Below are positions 26,150 through 37,538 of a DNA stretch of 64,000 nucleotides, in pieces (position 1 is the stretch's first letter; each line of letters opens with the position of its first letter). The stretch lies in contig CM069595.1 of the NCBI GenBank assembly GCA_035771175.1, positions 2,831,056 through 2,895,055 on the forward strand, in the 5' to 3' direction. Below the pieces are notes generated by a model. That model was not told the origin of the DNA. It saw nothing but the letters and a program-made list of their open reading frames with translations, and made no database searches. Position numbers and translations under genes: made by a program. The stretch comes from Paratinospora sagittata. Its lineage: Eukaryota; Streptophyta; Magnoliopsida; Ranunculales; Menispermaceae.

Positions 26150-29100
26150 ATGGCTTCGGTAGGGGTAGTGCCTACTTCGGGATTGAGAGAATCCAGTGGC
26201 AGTGCAGTTGGTGTTGATAGGTTACCCGAGGAAATGAATGACATGAAAATAAGGGACGACAAGGTAGACTCAGTGCTTCTATTTGCTGTTATTTTAGTAT
26301 TTGCACATTTCTGACATGTTTTTCACAAGCTGTGAATAATATCTCTACTCTTCATAGGAAATGGAAGCAACCGTGATAGATGGCAATGTGACAGAAACAG
26401 GTCATATTATTGTGACGACTATTGGTGGTCGAAATGGCCAGCCAAAGCAGGTATCTACAATAGTTCAATCTTCGTCTTGATCTACTTCTATTTTCTTTTC
26501 TCTCGTACTAAACTAAGAGTTTTGGAAGAAATTCGTTTGGTCTTCTTCGGCTTATTATAGTAGTAAATACTAAATATTCTCTTTGTGACCGAGAAATGCT
26601 GGACGACAACAGCCTTTTTGTTCATAAATTGTCTATTTTGCATGCTGTGTGTTAAATGGTACCGTCTGCTTTTAAATGCAGACTATAAGTTACATGGCCG
26701 AGCGTGTTGTGGGAAATGGATCATTCGGGATTGTGTTTCAGGTAAGTTAATACACTGTATTATGGTAGATGATACATGATGTGTTTATATGGACAGGAAT
26801 TATGTTCAGGTGCAATGCATTTAAGTTGTTTTGATTGCACACTTCTTGTTATCCAGGCTAAGTGCTTGGAGACGGGTGAAACTGTAGCAATAAAAAAGGT
26901 TCTTCAAGACAAGCGGTACAAAAACCGAGAGCTGCAAACCATGCGTCTTCTAGATCACCCAAACATTGTATCCCTGAAGCATTGCTTCTTTTCTACAACT
27001 GAAAAGGATGAGCTTTATCTGAACTTGGTACTTGAGTATGTACCCGAGACTGCTCATCGTGTAATCAAACATTACAACAAGATGAATCAGAGAATGCCGC
27101 TTATTTATGTCAAGCTTTATACTTATCAGGTAATGGTCTTGATCATGATTGTGATTCTCACTTGAAATTCTTGGCAATTGTATCTCAAATGGTTAGGACT
27201 ACTGTATCTTTTCTTCTTCCAATGTTTCATGTTAGATATGTTAATTTTGTGTTGATGTTTGGCAGATATGTAGAGCATTGGCTTACATTCATGGTAGTAT
27301 TGGAGTGTGCCATAGAGATATCAAGCCTCAGAATCTGCTGGTATTTTTTCAAAAACATATATCTGATACGCTTTTTATAAATTACAACTTATGCTGCCAT
27401 TTTATTCTTCCTTCTCAAGTGTCCTAAGCTGCAAGTTCTTTTTAAAACTGAAATACAAAATTGTGCCCAGGAAGGCATGTTTCTGTACTAATGATAATAT
27501 GAAAACTAGTGCATCTGAGACTTGCTGGGAAATCTATAGGGATAGTAGGTGAGGTGGTATGTTGGTTAAGATAATATGGCTCTGTTAGAAGATGTTCAAT
27601 CTCATTCCTCTTTCTCTGCCATATTATATGAGTTGCATTAATTTCTTCTTGTATGAGAAAGCATTGTAATGTAGTAACTTCACAATTTCTATGTAACAGG
27701 TCAATCCACATACTCATCAGCTGAAACTATGTGACTTTGGAAGTGCAAAAGTCTTGGTATGTTTTTTCACCACTGTGCCTTTGCCACCTTTTCATGATAT
27801 TATAGGCTTCTTATTACTTGTTTTGGATCTGACAGGTTAAAGGAGAACCAAACATATCATACATCTGCTCAAGGTATTATAGAGCACCTGAGCTTATATT
27901 TGGAGCCACTGAGTACACTGCAGCCATTGACATCTGGTCAGCTGGCTGTGTTTTGGCTGAGCTATTGCTTGGACAGGTAGTTAACTTTGGTTGTTTGATG
28001 TCATTGTGTTGTCCTTGCTGCAAATTCTTGAAAACTCAGTCATTAGTTAAAAAAATATTTGTTGCGTCTTTCCCAGCCTCTATTTCCTGGCGAGAGTGGA
28101 GTAGACCAGCTTGTTGAAATTATCAAGGTAATTTTCATGTAAATCTTTTATTAAAAAAAAGTGCTGCATTTCCTGTTAGAATTTGTTTGTGCACAACTGC
28201 AACATGCATTTCTGCTTCGTCTTTGGTTCATGTGCTGTGACAATATTTAGTGGGTATCATTTACTGCAAGCCTACTCGGAGGTTTTTGGGTGAATGTCAA
28301 CCAATTATGTCGATTATTTTTTATTTTTTATTTTTGTGTGTGTGTGGGAAGAAAGATATGATTGATTTGATCTGGAAAATCTCAGCTTCTCTCTGTACTT
28401 GCTAAGTTTGCGGATATTGACCATGCTGAGTAGTGCTGACTGCTGAGTAGTGCAAATGTGCAGCATGTGCAGATGGTTTTTCTGTCATCCTTGTGCAAGT
28501 GCTTTTTTCAATTTTCTGTTTCTGATTACTATGTGATTGACATGTGCAGGTTTTGGGTACCCCAACAAGGGAGGAAATCAAGTGTATGAATCCTAACTAC
28601 GCGGAATTCAAATTTCCACAGATTAAAGCTCACCCGTGGCACAAGGTATTACTGAAATCCATTGCCTCATGTTATTCATTTCATGCTGATGTGGTCCCTC
28701 TAAATATGTTTATTTTTCTAGATATTTCACAAGCGCATGCCACCAGAAGCTGTTGATCTTGTATCTAGACTTTTGCAGTACTCCCCAAACCTTCGATGCA
28801 CAGCTGTAAGTGTATACATGTTCTTTCCTGTGATATTATTTATGCCATATATATGTTCTCTTCAAGTCATACTTTTCTTTGGGGAGCCTTTGAATCATCC
28901 CGTGTCAGAAATCTAGTACAGTTGGCAGTCATTTAGCTTTATTGGCTTTAAGTTATGGTACTAGCATATGTGCACTTGCATGCACGTGGGTGGTCTAATA
29001 TATTACTTAAGTTAATGACAAAATAATTATACAAATATTCTCAAAGGAAAATATTATTTATGAAAAACTATTAATAGAAATTATATGCATTATTTGTTGA

Positions 29101-29609
29101 AATTTGGTTGGTTGGGAAGAGGTTCGAGAAGGGCGTGCATTATGATAATTGGATGTGGGTGTCTGTTACAAAACTTGAATTAAAATTTAGAAGAAGGAAC
29201 GTGAACTTGAATGGGAAAGAAGGTAGAACCATAGAAATACAAAATAATGTTTGTAATAGGAAATGTTGGTGGTGTGGGTAACATGTCTGCAAAAGCGGAA
29301 CATAAGTTTTGTCTAAATTTATTATACTGCAATTATTACTTTGTAATAGGCTAGTATCACTCAACTCAACTAAGCCTTTTTTTCAATTACATGGGGTCGG
29401 CCAAAAAGTGCAACACTAAGGGTGCGTTTGGTGCGCAGGATAGGATAGGATTAATTTTATGGGATTGGATTGGATTGGACTAAAAATAGTATATTCTGTG
29501 TTTGGTGCAACACATGGGATTAGGATAAAAATTAATTAAATAATTTTTTTAAATTACATTAAAATAAAAAATAAAAAAAATTCACTGGTTTTGCAATTTG
29601 CAAAACCGG

Positions 29610-29656
<47 letters not shown>

Positions 29657-30862
29657 TTTAAAGAAGAAATATGAGGAAGAAGAAGAAGACGACGACGAGA
29701 AAAAAAAAAAAGGGGGGGGTGAACAATCCCACCATTTTTGGTGGGATTGGTTTATCCTGCTGGAACGGGATACATTGGTGAGGTGGGATAATTTTTATCC
29801 CATCCCACCAAACACAGGGTTTTTTAGTCCTATCATATCCAATGTTGGCTGCCAAACAGTCCCTAAGTGAAGTATTTTCTTTGTAATAGTACTAGTGTGA
29901 GTGCAGCACATGTAGCTTTTAATGGGGTGAAAGATTAAAATTGTTTTTATAATAAATATTTCTTTTAATAAAACTATTTTTATAATGTAGCTACATGCAT
30001 TGTAAGAATAAAACTGTTTTTATATCAGTACTAGTGTGAGTGTACATGCATCGTAAGAATAAATATTTCTTGTAAATAATATAAATGCCTTTTAATGGGG
30101 TGACATATTAAAACTGTTTATATTAATAAAAGATGAGAATAAATGTATGAAAGAGTAAAAGGTCAAAGTTAAAAGAGCAAAACAGGGAAAAAACCTTACA
30201 AAGAGTGCCAAAGAAGTTGGAGACAGTGGAAAGTTTGAGAGATTAGTTGACAGTTAAGTTAATAGTAGTCAAAGGAAAAGCTAGAAGAGGCTCCAGTTAT
30301 TGTGAACATGTCGAGTTTATCCATGTGAAGCACATCTAAGGGGAAAAATGATCTGGATCTTTTAATTAAACAATTTAAAGCTGTTGTATATTCACCGCAC
30401 ATTCTTTTGTCAACTACGATTATGTAAAAAATGATCAAGCCAAGCCTACATGGTATATGTTGTGCAGCTTTAATTGGTATCAAATATCAGCATTAAATTA
30501 TTTCAGGTTTTACTGTCTTGTTTACATTCTACTAACTACTTTCCTTAAAATTTACTCATATTGCAGTTGGAAGCCTTAATCCATCCATTTTTCAATGAAC
30601 TGCGTGACCCAAATACCCGCCTGCCAAATGGACGGTTCCTTCCCCCGCTATTCAACTTCAAGCCTCATGGTATGAAGCATCTTTAATGCCCCTTCTTTTT
30701 TCGTTTATTTTAACCTTGTTTTTTCATGGCAAGTTGAGCCAAGCTAATTGTTGCTGTTCACGCCATTTTGTCAATTCAGAACTGAAAGGAGTGCCAGTGG
30801 AGATTTTGGTGAAGTTGATCCCTGAGCATGCAAGAAAGCAATGTGCCTTCCTTGGGTTGTGA
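26150..30862 (+). CDS. Shaggy-like (GSK3-type) protein kinase, subgroup I
   Basis: A cytosolic/nuclear Ser/Thr kinase of the plant GSK3 family; members damp brassinosteroid signalling and act in development and stress. Twelve coding exons: 26150-26263, 26358-26450, 26682-26741, 26857-27129, 27266-27340, 27700-27756, 27836-27976, 28077-28127, 28550-28645, 28722-28805, 30567-30669, 30780-30862, giving 409 residues, the usual length. Seen: glycine loop GNGSFG (80-85), AIKK lysine 102, catalytic CHRDIKPQN (Asp198), DFG 217-219, activation-loop Tyr233 in [12 protein letters not shown], and the TREE motif 294-297. The N-terminus (MASVGV..., [19 protein letters not shown]) fits the Arabidopsis ASK alpha/gamma/epsilon group. 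All catalytic residues are intact. Ala155 (ETAHRV) replaces a residue I recall as Val. The open frame continues a little upstream of the chosen ATG, but that part shows no family match. Confidence 0.96.
29420..29863. mobile_element. Tourist-like MITE (PIF/Harbinger type) in intron 10 of the kinase gene
   Basis: The ends read GGGTGCGTTTGG and, on the other strand, GGGACTGTTTGG. Each is flanked by TAA (29417-29419 and 29864-29866), the three-base target duplication of PIF/Harbinger elements. The inverted similarity continues inward for about 80-100 bp (CTGTGTTTGGT and GGGAT...GGATAAAAATTA on both arms). The 444-bp body has no transposase and holds a (TA)n run and an A/G-rich block. Confidence 0.7.
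29609..29648. repeat. (TA)n microsatellite
   Basis: About twenty TA units lie inside the Tourist-like MITE, followed by a T run. Such tracts are prone to length change. Confidence 0.9.
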
Positions 30863-33483
30863 TGTTTTTCGCATGGTCCATGTTAATCATTTTGAGAAGA
30901 AATGCAGCATCATTGTGAAATGACAAGCATGCGGTCCCATTTCTAGTTGCCGCATGGAAGCTTGTTCTTGTAGAAGCAGATACTTAAGGTTCTGAGTTAT
31001 GTTCTGAAAACCTCAATGGATGTGCTTACCTGACCCTTGCGGGGCTGTTTCTTAAACGTTATGTGTCATGGGGATATTTGATATTCATAGTAGTGTTGGA
31101 AATTCAACTTTGAAGTATTGTTGGTGGTATTGAAGAAGAATCACAGGTAGAGAGGAAAGGTTTGATTTCCTTTATTTTGCATCTTCTCCTTAGCCTGAAC
31201 ATATAAAGAGCCCCAAGGAGGGTCTATCCATGTATTCTGTGTTGTGCCTGTAAATGTATGCGGTGGATTTGTAAATGCGCAAGTATACTTGCGTTTTGGA
31301 GAGGTAATTTTGAAGTTTCCTCGGTTCATGCTATATTGGTTTTGTTTCTTCGCCATATGTGCCATTGGAAAAGGCTTTTCAGTTCATCATAACAAACTTT
31401 TCCTTCATTGGCGATGTAAGACTATCATATGTAACGAGTTTCCTTACTGGTCTATTTTAGCATATTTTAATTCATCAGTGTTTTCCTAGCTGCTCAGCTG
31501 CATGAATCTGTTTTCGTTGTCCTTTTAAAAGTACACATCTTGTTTTTTAAAAAACAGGGGCTGCGCGAAAGCGCGCCTCCTCTATCACAAGTTATGGCCC
31601 AGACTTTCCTACTTAAGAGATCTTAGGTGGGTACCCCTCCCAAGTGCAATGGAGGTCACCACCTGAGCCATTGACCTTCTTGCTCACCCATTGACCGCAA
31701 AGTATACTAAATTAGCAAGTGAATATTTGGTCTACTTTGCTGATTATTAGGTATGTAAAATTTATTTAACTCAATTAAGCTTTTTCTTAATTACATAGTC
31801 ATGTTTGTAGTTTTACTTAAAATTATATTTTATTATAGTTAGATTAATATTTTTTTATTTTGAATAACAACATATAAATATTTGCTATTAAGACTGTGTT
31901 TGATTTGTGATTCGGATATAATTTTGTTTCTGAAAATTTAGAAATACAGAAAATGCATTTGGTTGGTTAAAATTCAAAAATAATTTTTTGAAATTTACAA
32001 AAAAAATGTACTGTTTTTTAAGAATGATAAAATATCATTTCTCAAATTTTTTCTTTTTAGATTAAACAATGATTGAAAATGATTGATACAAGCATCTTTT
32101 TGGTTTGACTCACCAATTGTTTTATACTTCTGTCCTAAATAAAGTTAGTTTCAACCGACAAATCACACATGCCCTGATCAATCTAACTTCAACCTTGTCG
32201 TCCTCCCCCATCCCCTCTCCCTGCAAACACATGAACATCTTTTGGTTACGCCCGTGAAACACAAAGAAAATGCCAGCCCGTGAATGCTTCTGAATAGCCA
32301 TGTACGTGTCATTCTCACATTCCAAGATTGAAATGAAGAAGAGATTCAACTTGAATTTTGGCAAAATCATCCAAAACCCAACATGTGAAGTGAAAGAAAG
32401 ACTCGGAAATGTACAGTGGAAGTCTTACAACTTCTAACTTAAAACTAGTGCGTCATCACCACTCATTTGGGTCATCAATATTCTCGAGTACACGAATCGT
32501 AATTCTAGTCCGTGACCCCTCAAGACAATATGTGTTGATATGCATTGGTTTTTTACTAGTTACTACTTTTGTTTGGAAGGGTTCAATAAGATTTGAATAT
32601 TGTGACTTCTGATACTGATGATCATTGGCTATTTGCCATTCATTAGTAGTGTGGACTCTCTCCGGTCTCATGAGCACCACAAGTTTAGGTTTTGCCCGTG
32701 ACTGTCTTTCTATTCTGTTGTTGTCTACCTGCTACAAACACTTGTAACTTCTTTTAGACCAAAAGGAGCTGAAGTACATGAGGGTCACGAGACCTATAGC
32801 TATTTTATTTACACTCTGTTCAAGAATGCGCAATTGCTCCTCCTTGCTCTTCAATCTTCTATCCCTTTCATAACATGCACCAAACTAATAAAAAAGGAGC
32901 CTCCTTAATTTTTATTATATATATATTTTGCATTAATACACCCACTTTTTATTTCCTACCTTGAATTTTTATTAAATTCTTCCATTACATATTGACATCA
33001 ATTACATATTGCGTTTTGATTGTAATGCAGCAAGAATACTTCATTTTACAATAAAATGGTTTTTGGCATCATGATCACCACTAGAAGACTTGCTACAATG
33101 CTTTAGCATTGTGTTTGGTCATTTACATTTTATAAACATCTTTTTTTTTTCTTCTTCTAATTCATGGTAACTGGGTATGCCAAATAAGTACTGGTAGGAC
33201 ATCCCAGGAAAATTAACAAACTATAACTCCAAGATTTTCGAAACAGAGGATCCTCTCATAGAGTTATAGTTGCATCTTCTGGTTCTAAAATGGTCCTTTG
33301 CTAGGCCAGGATTTGAAGGCAGTTAACTGAGTAGTCTTACTTTATTCCTTCTACTCTCTCTTTGATTTCTTATACTGGTGTGTTGCTTTCAGATATTCAA
33401 TTAGTAGAGTTGTTTGTCTTCTTCAAATTCTGAATGCAGAATTGGTAAAACCTTAATTTTGAATTCTTTGAATTACATTTCTA
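30863..33483. other. Intergenic region between kinase and polygalacturonase
   Basis: The first few hundred bases should be the kinase 3' UTR. A stretch at about 31555-31690 read on the minus strand has an A-box-like TGGCTCAGGTGG but no good B box, so it is at most a decayed SINE. The rest is AT-rich with no supported gene. The polygalacturonase promoter must lie just left of 33484, but no box is convincing. Confidence 0.5.
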
Positions 33484-35567
33484 ATGGAGCTCGCCCGTTT
33501 GATGTTGTTGTTCATATGGATAGCCATAATTCTTGTTTTTCTCAAGTTGAGCAATGTAGAGGGAAGAGCCCATTATCACAAGAAACCAAAGAGTAAGAAT
33601 TCAAACAAGGGAAGTGCTTTTTCTCAGTCCCCAGCTAATCCTCCTATTCCTTCCGACCCGTATGATCCCTGGAGCTCTTGTGTCTTCAATGTTATGTCCT
33701 ATGGAGCTGTAGGAGATGGCTCAACTGATGACACTGAAGCCTTCAGATCAGCCTGGAATGCAGCTTGTGCAGTCGAATCCGGTGTTCTACTAGCCCCTTC
33801 TGATTACACTTTCACAATCACTTCAACTATATTCTCAGGCCCTTGTAAACCAAACTTAGTGTTTCAAGTAAGATTACCTACTTACAATTTTCTCTCATGA
33901 TCATACTTCTTTTGTCTAAAATGGTGTTTGTGTTAGCGTTCTAATGGGCTTAAATTGGTAAGTTTTGTAATGTAACTAGGTGGATGGAGTTCTCATGCCA
34001 CCAGATGGACCGGATTGCTGGCCCGAGGGCGACAGTGATAAGCAATGGCTTGTGTTTTACCGACTTGATGGCATGACTTTTACTGGCACAGGAACCATTG
34101 AAGGAAATGGAGAGAAATGGTGGGAGCTCCCATGCAAACCTCATAGGGTATTCTACAAAATTAAGAACTAATATTTTGTTTCATTCCCTCTTATAAAAAA
34201 TAAATAGTTTATTTCATATCCATTTTTTTCTTGTTGGGATTCTACTTGTTTGAAGCAAAATGGTGCCTAAGCAACTGAATTATGTAATTACAGGGCCCCA
34301 ATGGAACAACATTGCCTGGACCATGTGACAGCCCTGCTGTAAGTATATAGCCTGCAATTCAATTAATCAAAAAAGAACTTATTCCTGAGTTCCTAACTAT
34401 TTTTTCAATCATATGTTTCAGCTAATTCGATTCTTCATGAGCTCTAATTTGGCAGTCACTGGCATAAGAATCCAAAATAGTCCCCAGTTCCATATGAAAC
34501 TTGACGGGTGCACGGGCGTCTCAATAGATCAAATATCTATAAGCTCTCCTGCTCTTAGTCCCAATACTGATGGCATCCACATTGAGAACACCAAATCTGT
34601 TGGCATATATAACTCCATGATATCCAATGGTAATGAACAATCAAGAACACCCTTTATAGTTCTTTTATTATGGAATCTTTTCTGAATTTTGAAATCCTTA
34701 TCATGAACAGGTGATGATTGCGTTTCCATCGGACCCGGTTCTGCCTTTGTTGCTATAGAGAATATCACTTGTGAACACAGTCATGGAATTAGGTACATTG
34801 CCTTGGAGAAGTGTTACATTAACTTTTATCATGACTCATACTGGACTTGCATCACATGAAAGTCATATAATTCACTTAAAAAATAAACATCTACAAAATA
34901 GGAACACTTTTTTAAGAAAATCTCGTAGTGGAAGTCACGTTAACAGTCATTTTTAAGTCTCCTTAGCATTTTTCATTGTCTTGAATGTCTTCGTTCCATA
35001 AATGTAAAACTATAGCCATTTAGCCTTAATTAATGCCGGAGCAAAAATGCATTGTTTTTCTCCAGCATTGGGAGCCTTGGCGTGCACAACTCGCACGCTT
35101 GCGTCTCAAACATAAGTGTTCACAATACGTTCATAAAGAACTCAGACAATGGAGTCAGGATCAAGACATGGCAAGGCGGGACAGGCTCTGTTGCAGGAAT
35201 AACCTTTGAAGACGTACAGATGGAGAATGTGAAGAACTGCATCATCATAGACCAATATTACTGCTTCAAAAAAGGCTGCCTAAACCAAACCTCGGCTGTT
35301 TACGTAACTGATATTTCATACAAGAACATTAAAGGCACCTACGATGTTCGCACACCACCTATACACTTTGCTTGCAGTGATGCAGTGCCTTGCACGAGTA
35401 TATCGCTCTCGGAGGTCGAGCTCCTGCCTGCAGCAGGAGAGATGGTTGATGATCCTTTCTGTTGGAATGCTTATGGAACTCTTCAAACTCTCACCATTCC
35501 TCCCATTGGTTGCTTGCAAGATGGAGAGCCAGAGTCCATTTCAGAGAGCATCACTTATGGGTGTTAG
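33484..35567 (+). CDS. Polygalacturonase, glycoside hydrolase family 28, secreted
   Basis: Hydrolyses alpha-1,4 links between galacturonic acid units of cell-wall pectin. Six exons: 33484-33867, 33980-34147, 34294-34338, 34422-34629, 34711-34792, 35066-35567, giving 462 residues. A hydrophobic signal peptide covers about residues 6-28. A basic, Ser/Pro-rich linker follows (about 30-62). The beta-helix then carries the four family motifs: NTDG 247-250, GDDC 269-272, SHG 292-294 and RIK 327-329. The three catalytic aspartates and the active-site histidine (His293) are all present, so the enzyme should be active. The start was chosen because it opens directly on the signal peptide. In Arabidopsis, as I remember it, a polygalacturonase (At1g48100) also lies beside a VPS13 gene (At1g48090), so part of this order may be ancestral. 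Confidence 0.95.
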
Positions 35568-36312
35568 GTCTAGGGAAAAAATTACTGTAAATTACATGTG
35601 TTATTACTCCAAAATCATGAATCATTGCTGGTGCCTTGGCATTGTTTGGTAGTAGTAATCATTTAGGCTTCATCCCTTTTGGGTTAGCTAGCTAGCTGCC
35701 CTCACAGTGTGATGAGATTATGTAGAAATGACTTAAATGAACTTCTTGTTCGCCCTCCTAAATAAAGAAATATTTATGTTCATTTTAAAAAAAATGCTCC
35801 AATGACTCTTTAACTGAGTTTTATCGTGTTTTCTTAAACTGAATCATGGGACGAAGAATGCAAGTGAAAAAGAAAAAATGAGAAAGGGACCTGTTAACAT
35901 TACATTGTAATAATAAAAATAGAGGAAGACCTAAAATAATATGATAAAAAATAATAAATGAAGTTTAACTTCTTGTAACTTAAATGTCAAATTAGCCTTT
36001 GACAAAGTGGAGTAGAGGAAACGGATTTTTGTAGCCAATACTATGTAATTAAAAAAAGGCTTAATCGAGTTGAGTTAAGTTGATTAGTTGATCAAGAATG
36101 CAGGTCTATGTTACTAGTCAGCTTAAGAGTTCTCTATTTTGTTGAATTTGTTTGAACCGGTGAGTTGTTCTATTTTGAGAATCGCCCGGTTCAGATGAAT
36201 CGGGTCGTTAATAAAAAGGTCTAAATTACCGGTTCAAGGTTCACAGTTCACCATTCTGCATTTCAGAACCACTGGAAAAAGCAGGGGAGAGCAAGAGAGC
36301 GAGAGAGAGAGA
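35568..36312. other. Short intergenic region between two plus-strand genes
   Basis: This should hold the polygalacturonase 3' UTR and the promoter and leader of the zinc-finger gene, whose leader ends in a GAGA-rich run (36295-36312). Nothing else is identifiable. Confidence 0.5.
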
Positions 36313-37315
36313 ATGCCATTGCCTAAGTATTACTGCGATTACTGCGACAAGCAATTCCAGGATACAGCGTTAGCTAGAAAGAGACACTTGCAGGGGATAC
36401 AGCACCAGAGGGCTCGAGCCTTTTGGTACGACTCTCACAAAGGTTCTCTCTTTCGTTGCTCTTTATTCTTTCTTGTCTCTATCGTCGACTTCTTAAATTC
36501 TAAGTTTTCGTGATTTCATCTTTACGCTTCGGGTTCAGCTCCAAATCAGATTCAGGCTCAGAGCTTTGGAAAAGGAGTTTGCAACCGTTTTCTGCGGACG
36601 GTACTACCAACTGATCCAACTAATCTCCTTTTCTTTTTCTTTCTTTCTTTCGTTCTTTTTAATTTCCTTGTAGCATTTTCGAACTGGTTAAGAAGATTGA
36701 AGCATTCAACGGCCTATACTTGTGAAGATTTTTGATATGCATTGTAATTGTTATAATAAGTAGATTTAGGATTAGTTTATTACTTTGGATATGCATTTTA
36801 GCTGAAACTGGTTCAATTTGGTGAAATTCTGTGTTTTCGGCATTGGACTATGATCAATTTTGAGTTGAGCTAGTGGATTCAATTTGGATTTGTCTAGTCT
36901 TGAGGCCATGGGGGAAAAGATGTGTTGCTGTTAACTTTAAGAGAAGAATGTTGATAATTAGTCAATTTTCCATGGTATATCTAGAGATTCTTTTAAAAAC
37001 CTTGTTTGAGGATATTTCGATTTTCCATAAAGCATAATTGGCTTAGCGGTCTAGTAAAAACTTCCTTTGGACTTCAACTGTATAGTTAGTCCTTTGCAGT
37101 AATGTGCTTTAACTCTATGGTTTACATGTGTATTCTATGGATTAAAAAATGTTTTTTTTTTCCTCTTTGGCAGACGGTCATTAATCTTTTCTCCCCCCCC
37201 CCCCTTTTGTGTTTTTTCTATGTTGTGAAGGGATTTTGCCAATATGGAGATTCTTGTAAATATTTTCATCCCAAACAGAAGAACATTCAAAACACAAACC
37301 CTCATAACATGCCCG
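36313..37315 (+). CDS. U11/U12 snRNP 20-kDa-like zinc-finger protein, first three exons only
   Basis: Relatives (ZMAT5/U11-U12-20K, plant CCCH zinc-finger type) belong to the minor spliceosome. Exons: 36313-36442, 36539-36600, 37231-37315, giving about 92 residues. Residues 7-34 form a U1C-like C2H2 finger (YCDYCDKQFQD...RKRHLQGIQH, spacing C-x2-C-x12-H-x5-H). A CCCH finger follows (VCNRFLRT, GFCQYGDSCKYFH, spacing C-x8-C-x5-C-x3-H). The last exon ends at a GTATGC donor in codon phase 1. The expected remaining exons (a Pro-rich tail in relatives) are not seen before the gap at 37439, nor after the Copia element to its right. So the gene is either cut by that insertion, or its 3' part is missing from or misplaced in the assembly. 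Confidence 0.82.
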
Positions 37316-37438
37316 GTATGCATTTCTCAACCTCCCCTACTAAAGTTCATTTATGCATGTGCTCTATATTACAATGATGAGAACCATTTCAACTTTGGTG
37401 GTGTTTGGGAGTTCTACTAGCAAACTCTAAAATGAGTG

Positions 37439-37538
37439 NNNNNNNNNNNNNNNNNNNNNNNNNNNNNNNNNNNNNNNNNNNNNNNNNNNNNNNNNNNNNN
37501 NNNNNNNNNNNNNNNNNNNNNNNNNNNNNNNNNNNNNN
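37439..37538. other. Assembly gap, exactly 100 N
   Basis: One hundred consecutive N is the usual placeholder for a gap of unknown size. The right edge lies inside the gag-pol frame of a minus-strand Copia element. The left edge lies in apparent intron sequence of the zinc-finger gene. At least the rest of the Copia pol region and its 3' LTR (several kilobases) must be hidden here if the join is correct. Confidence 0.98.

Noticed and set aside
29598..29870. Frame of Ile/Tyr repeats then Glu/Lys
   Set aside because: It is the translation of a (TA)n run and an A/G-rich block inside a MITE.
31555..31690. A third SINE
   Set aside because: Only an A-box-like word is present; no B box, tail or target duplication was found.
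32122..32680. Short frames between the kinase and polygalacturonase genes
   Set aside because: No domain, no supporting splice pattern and no recognisable family; likely chance.
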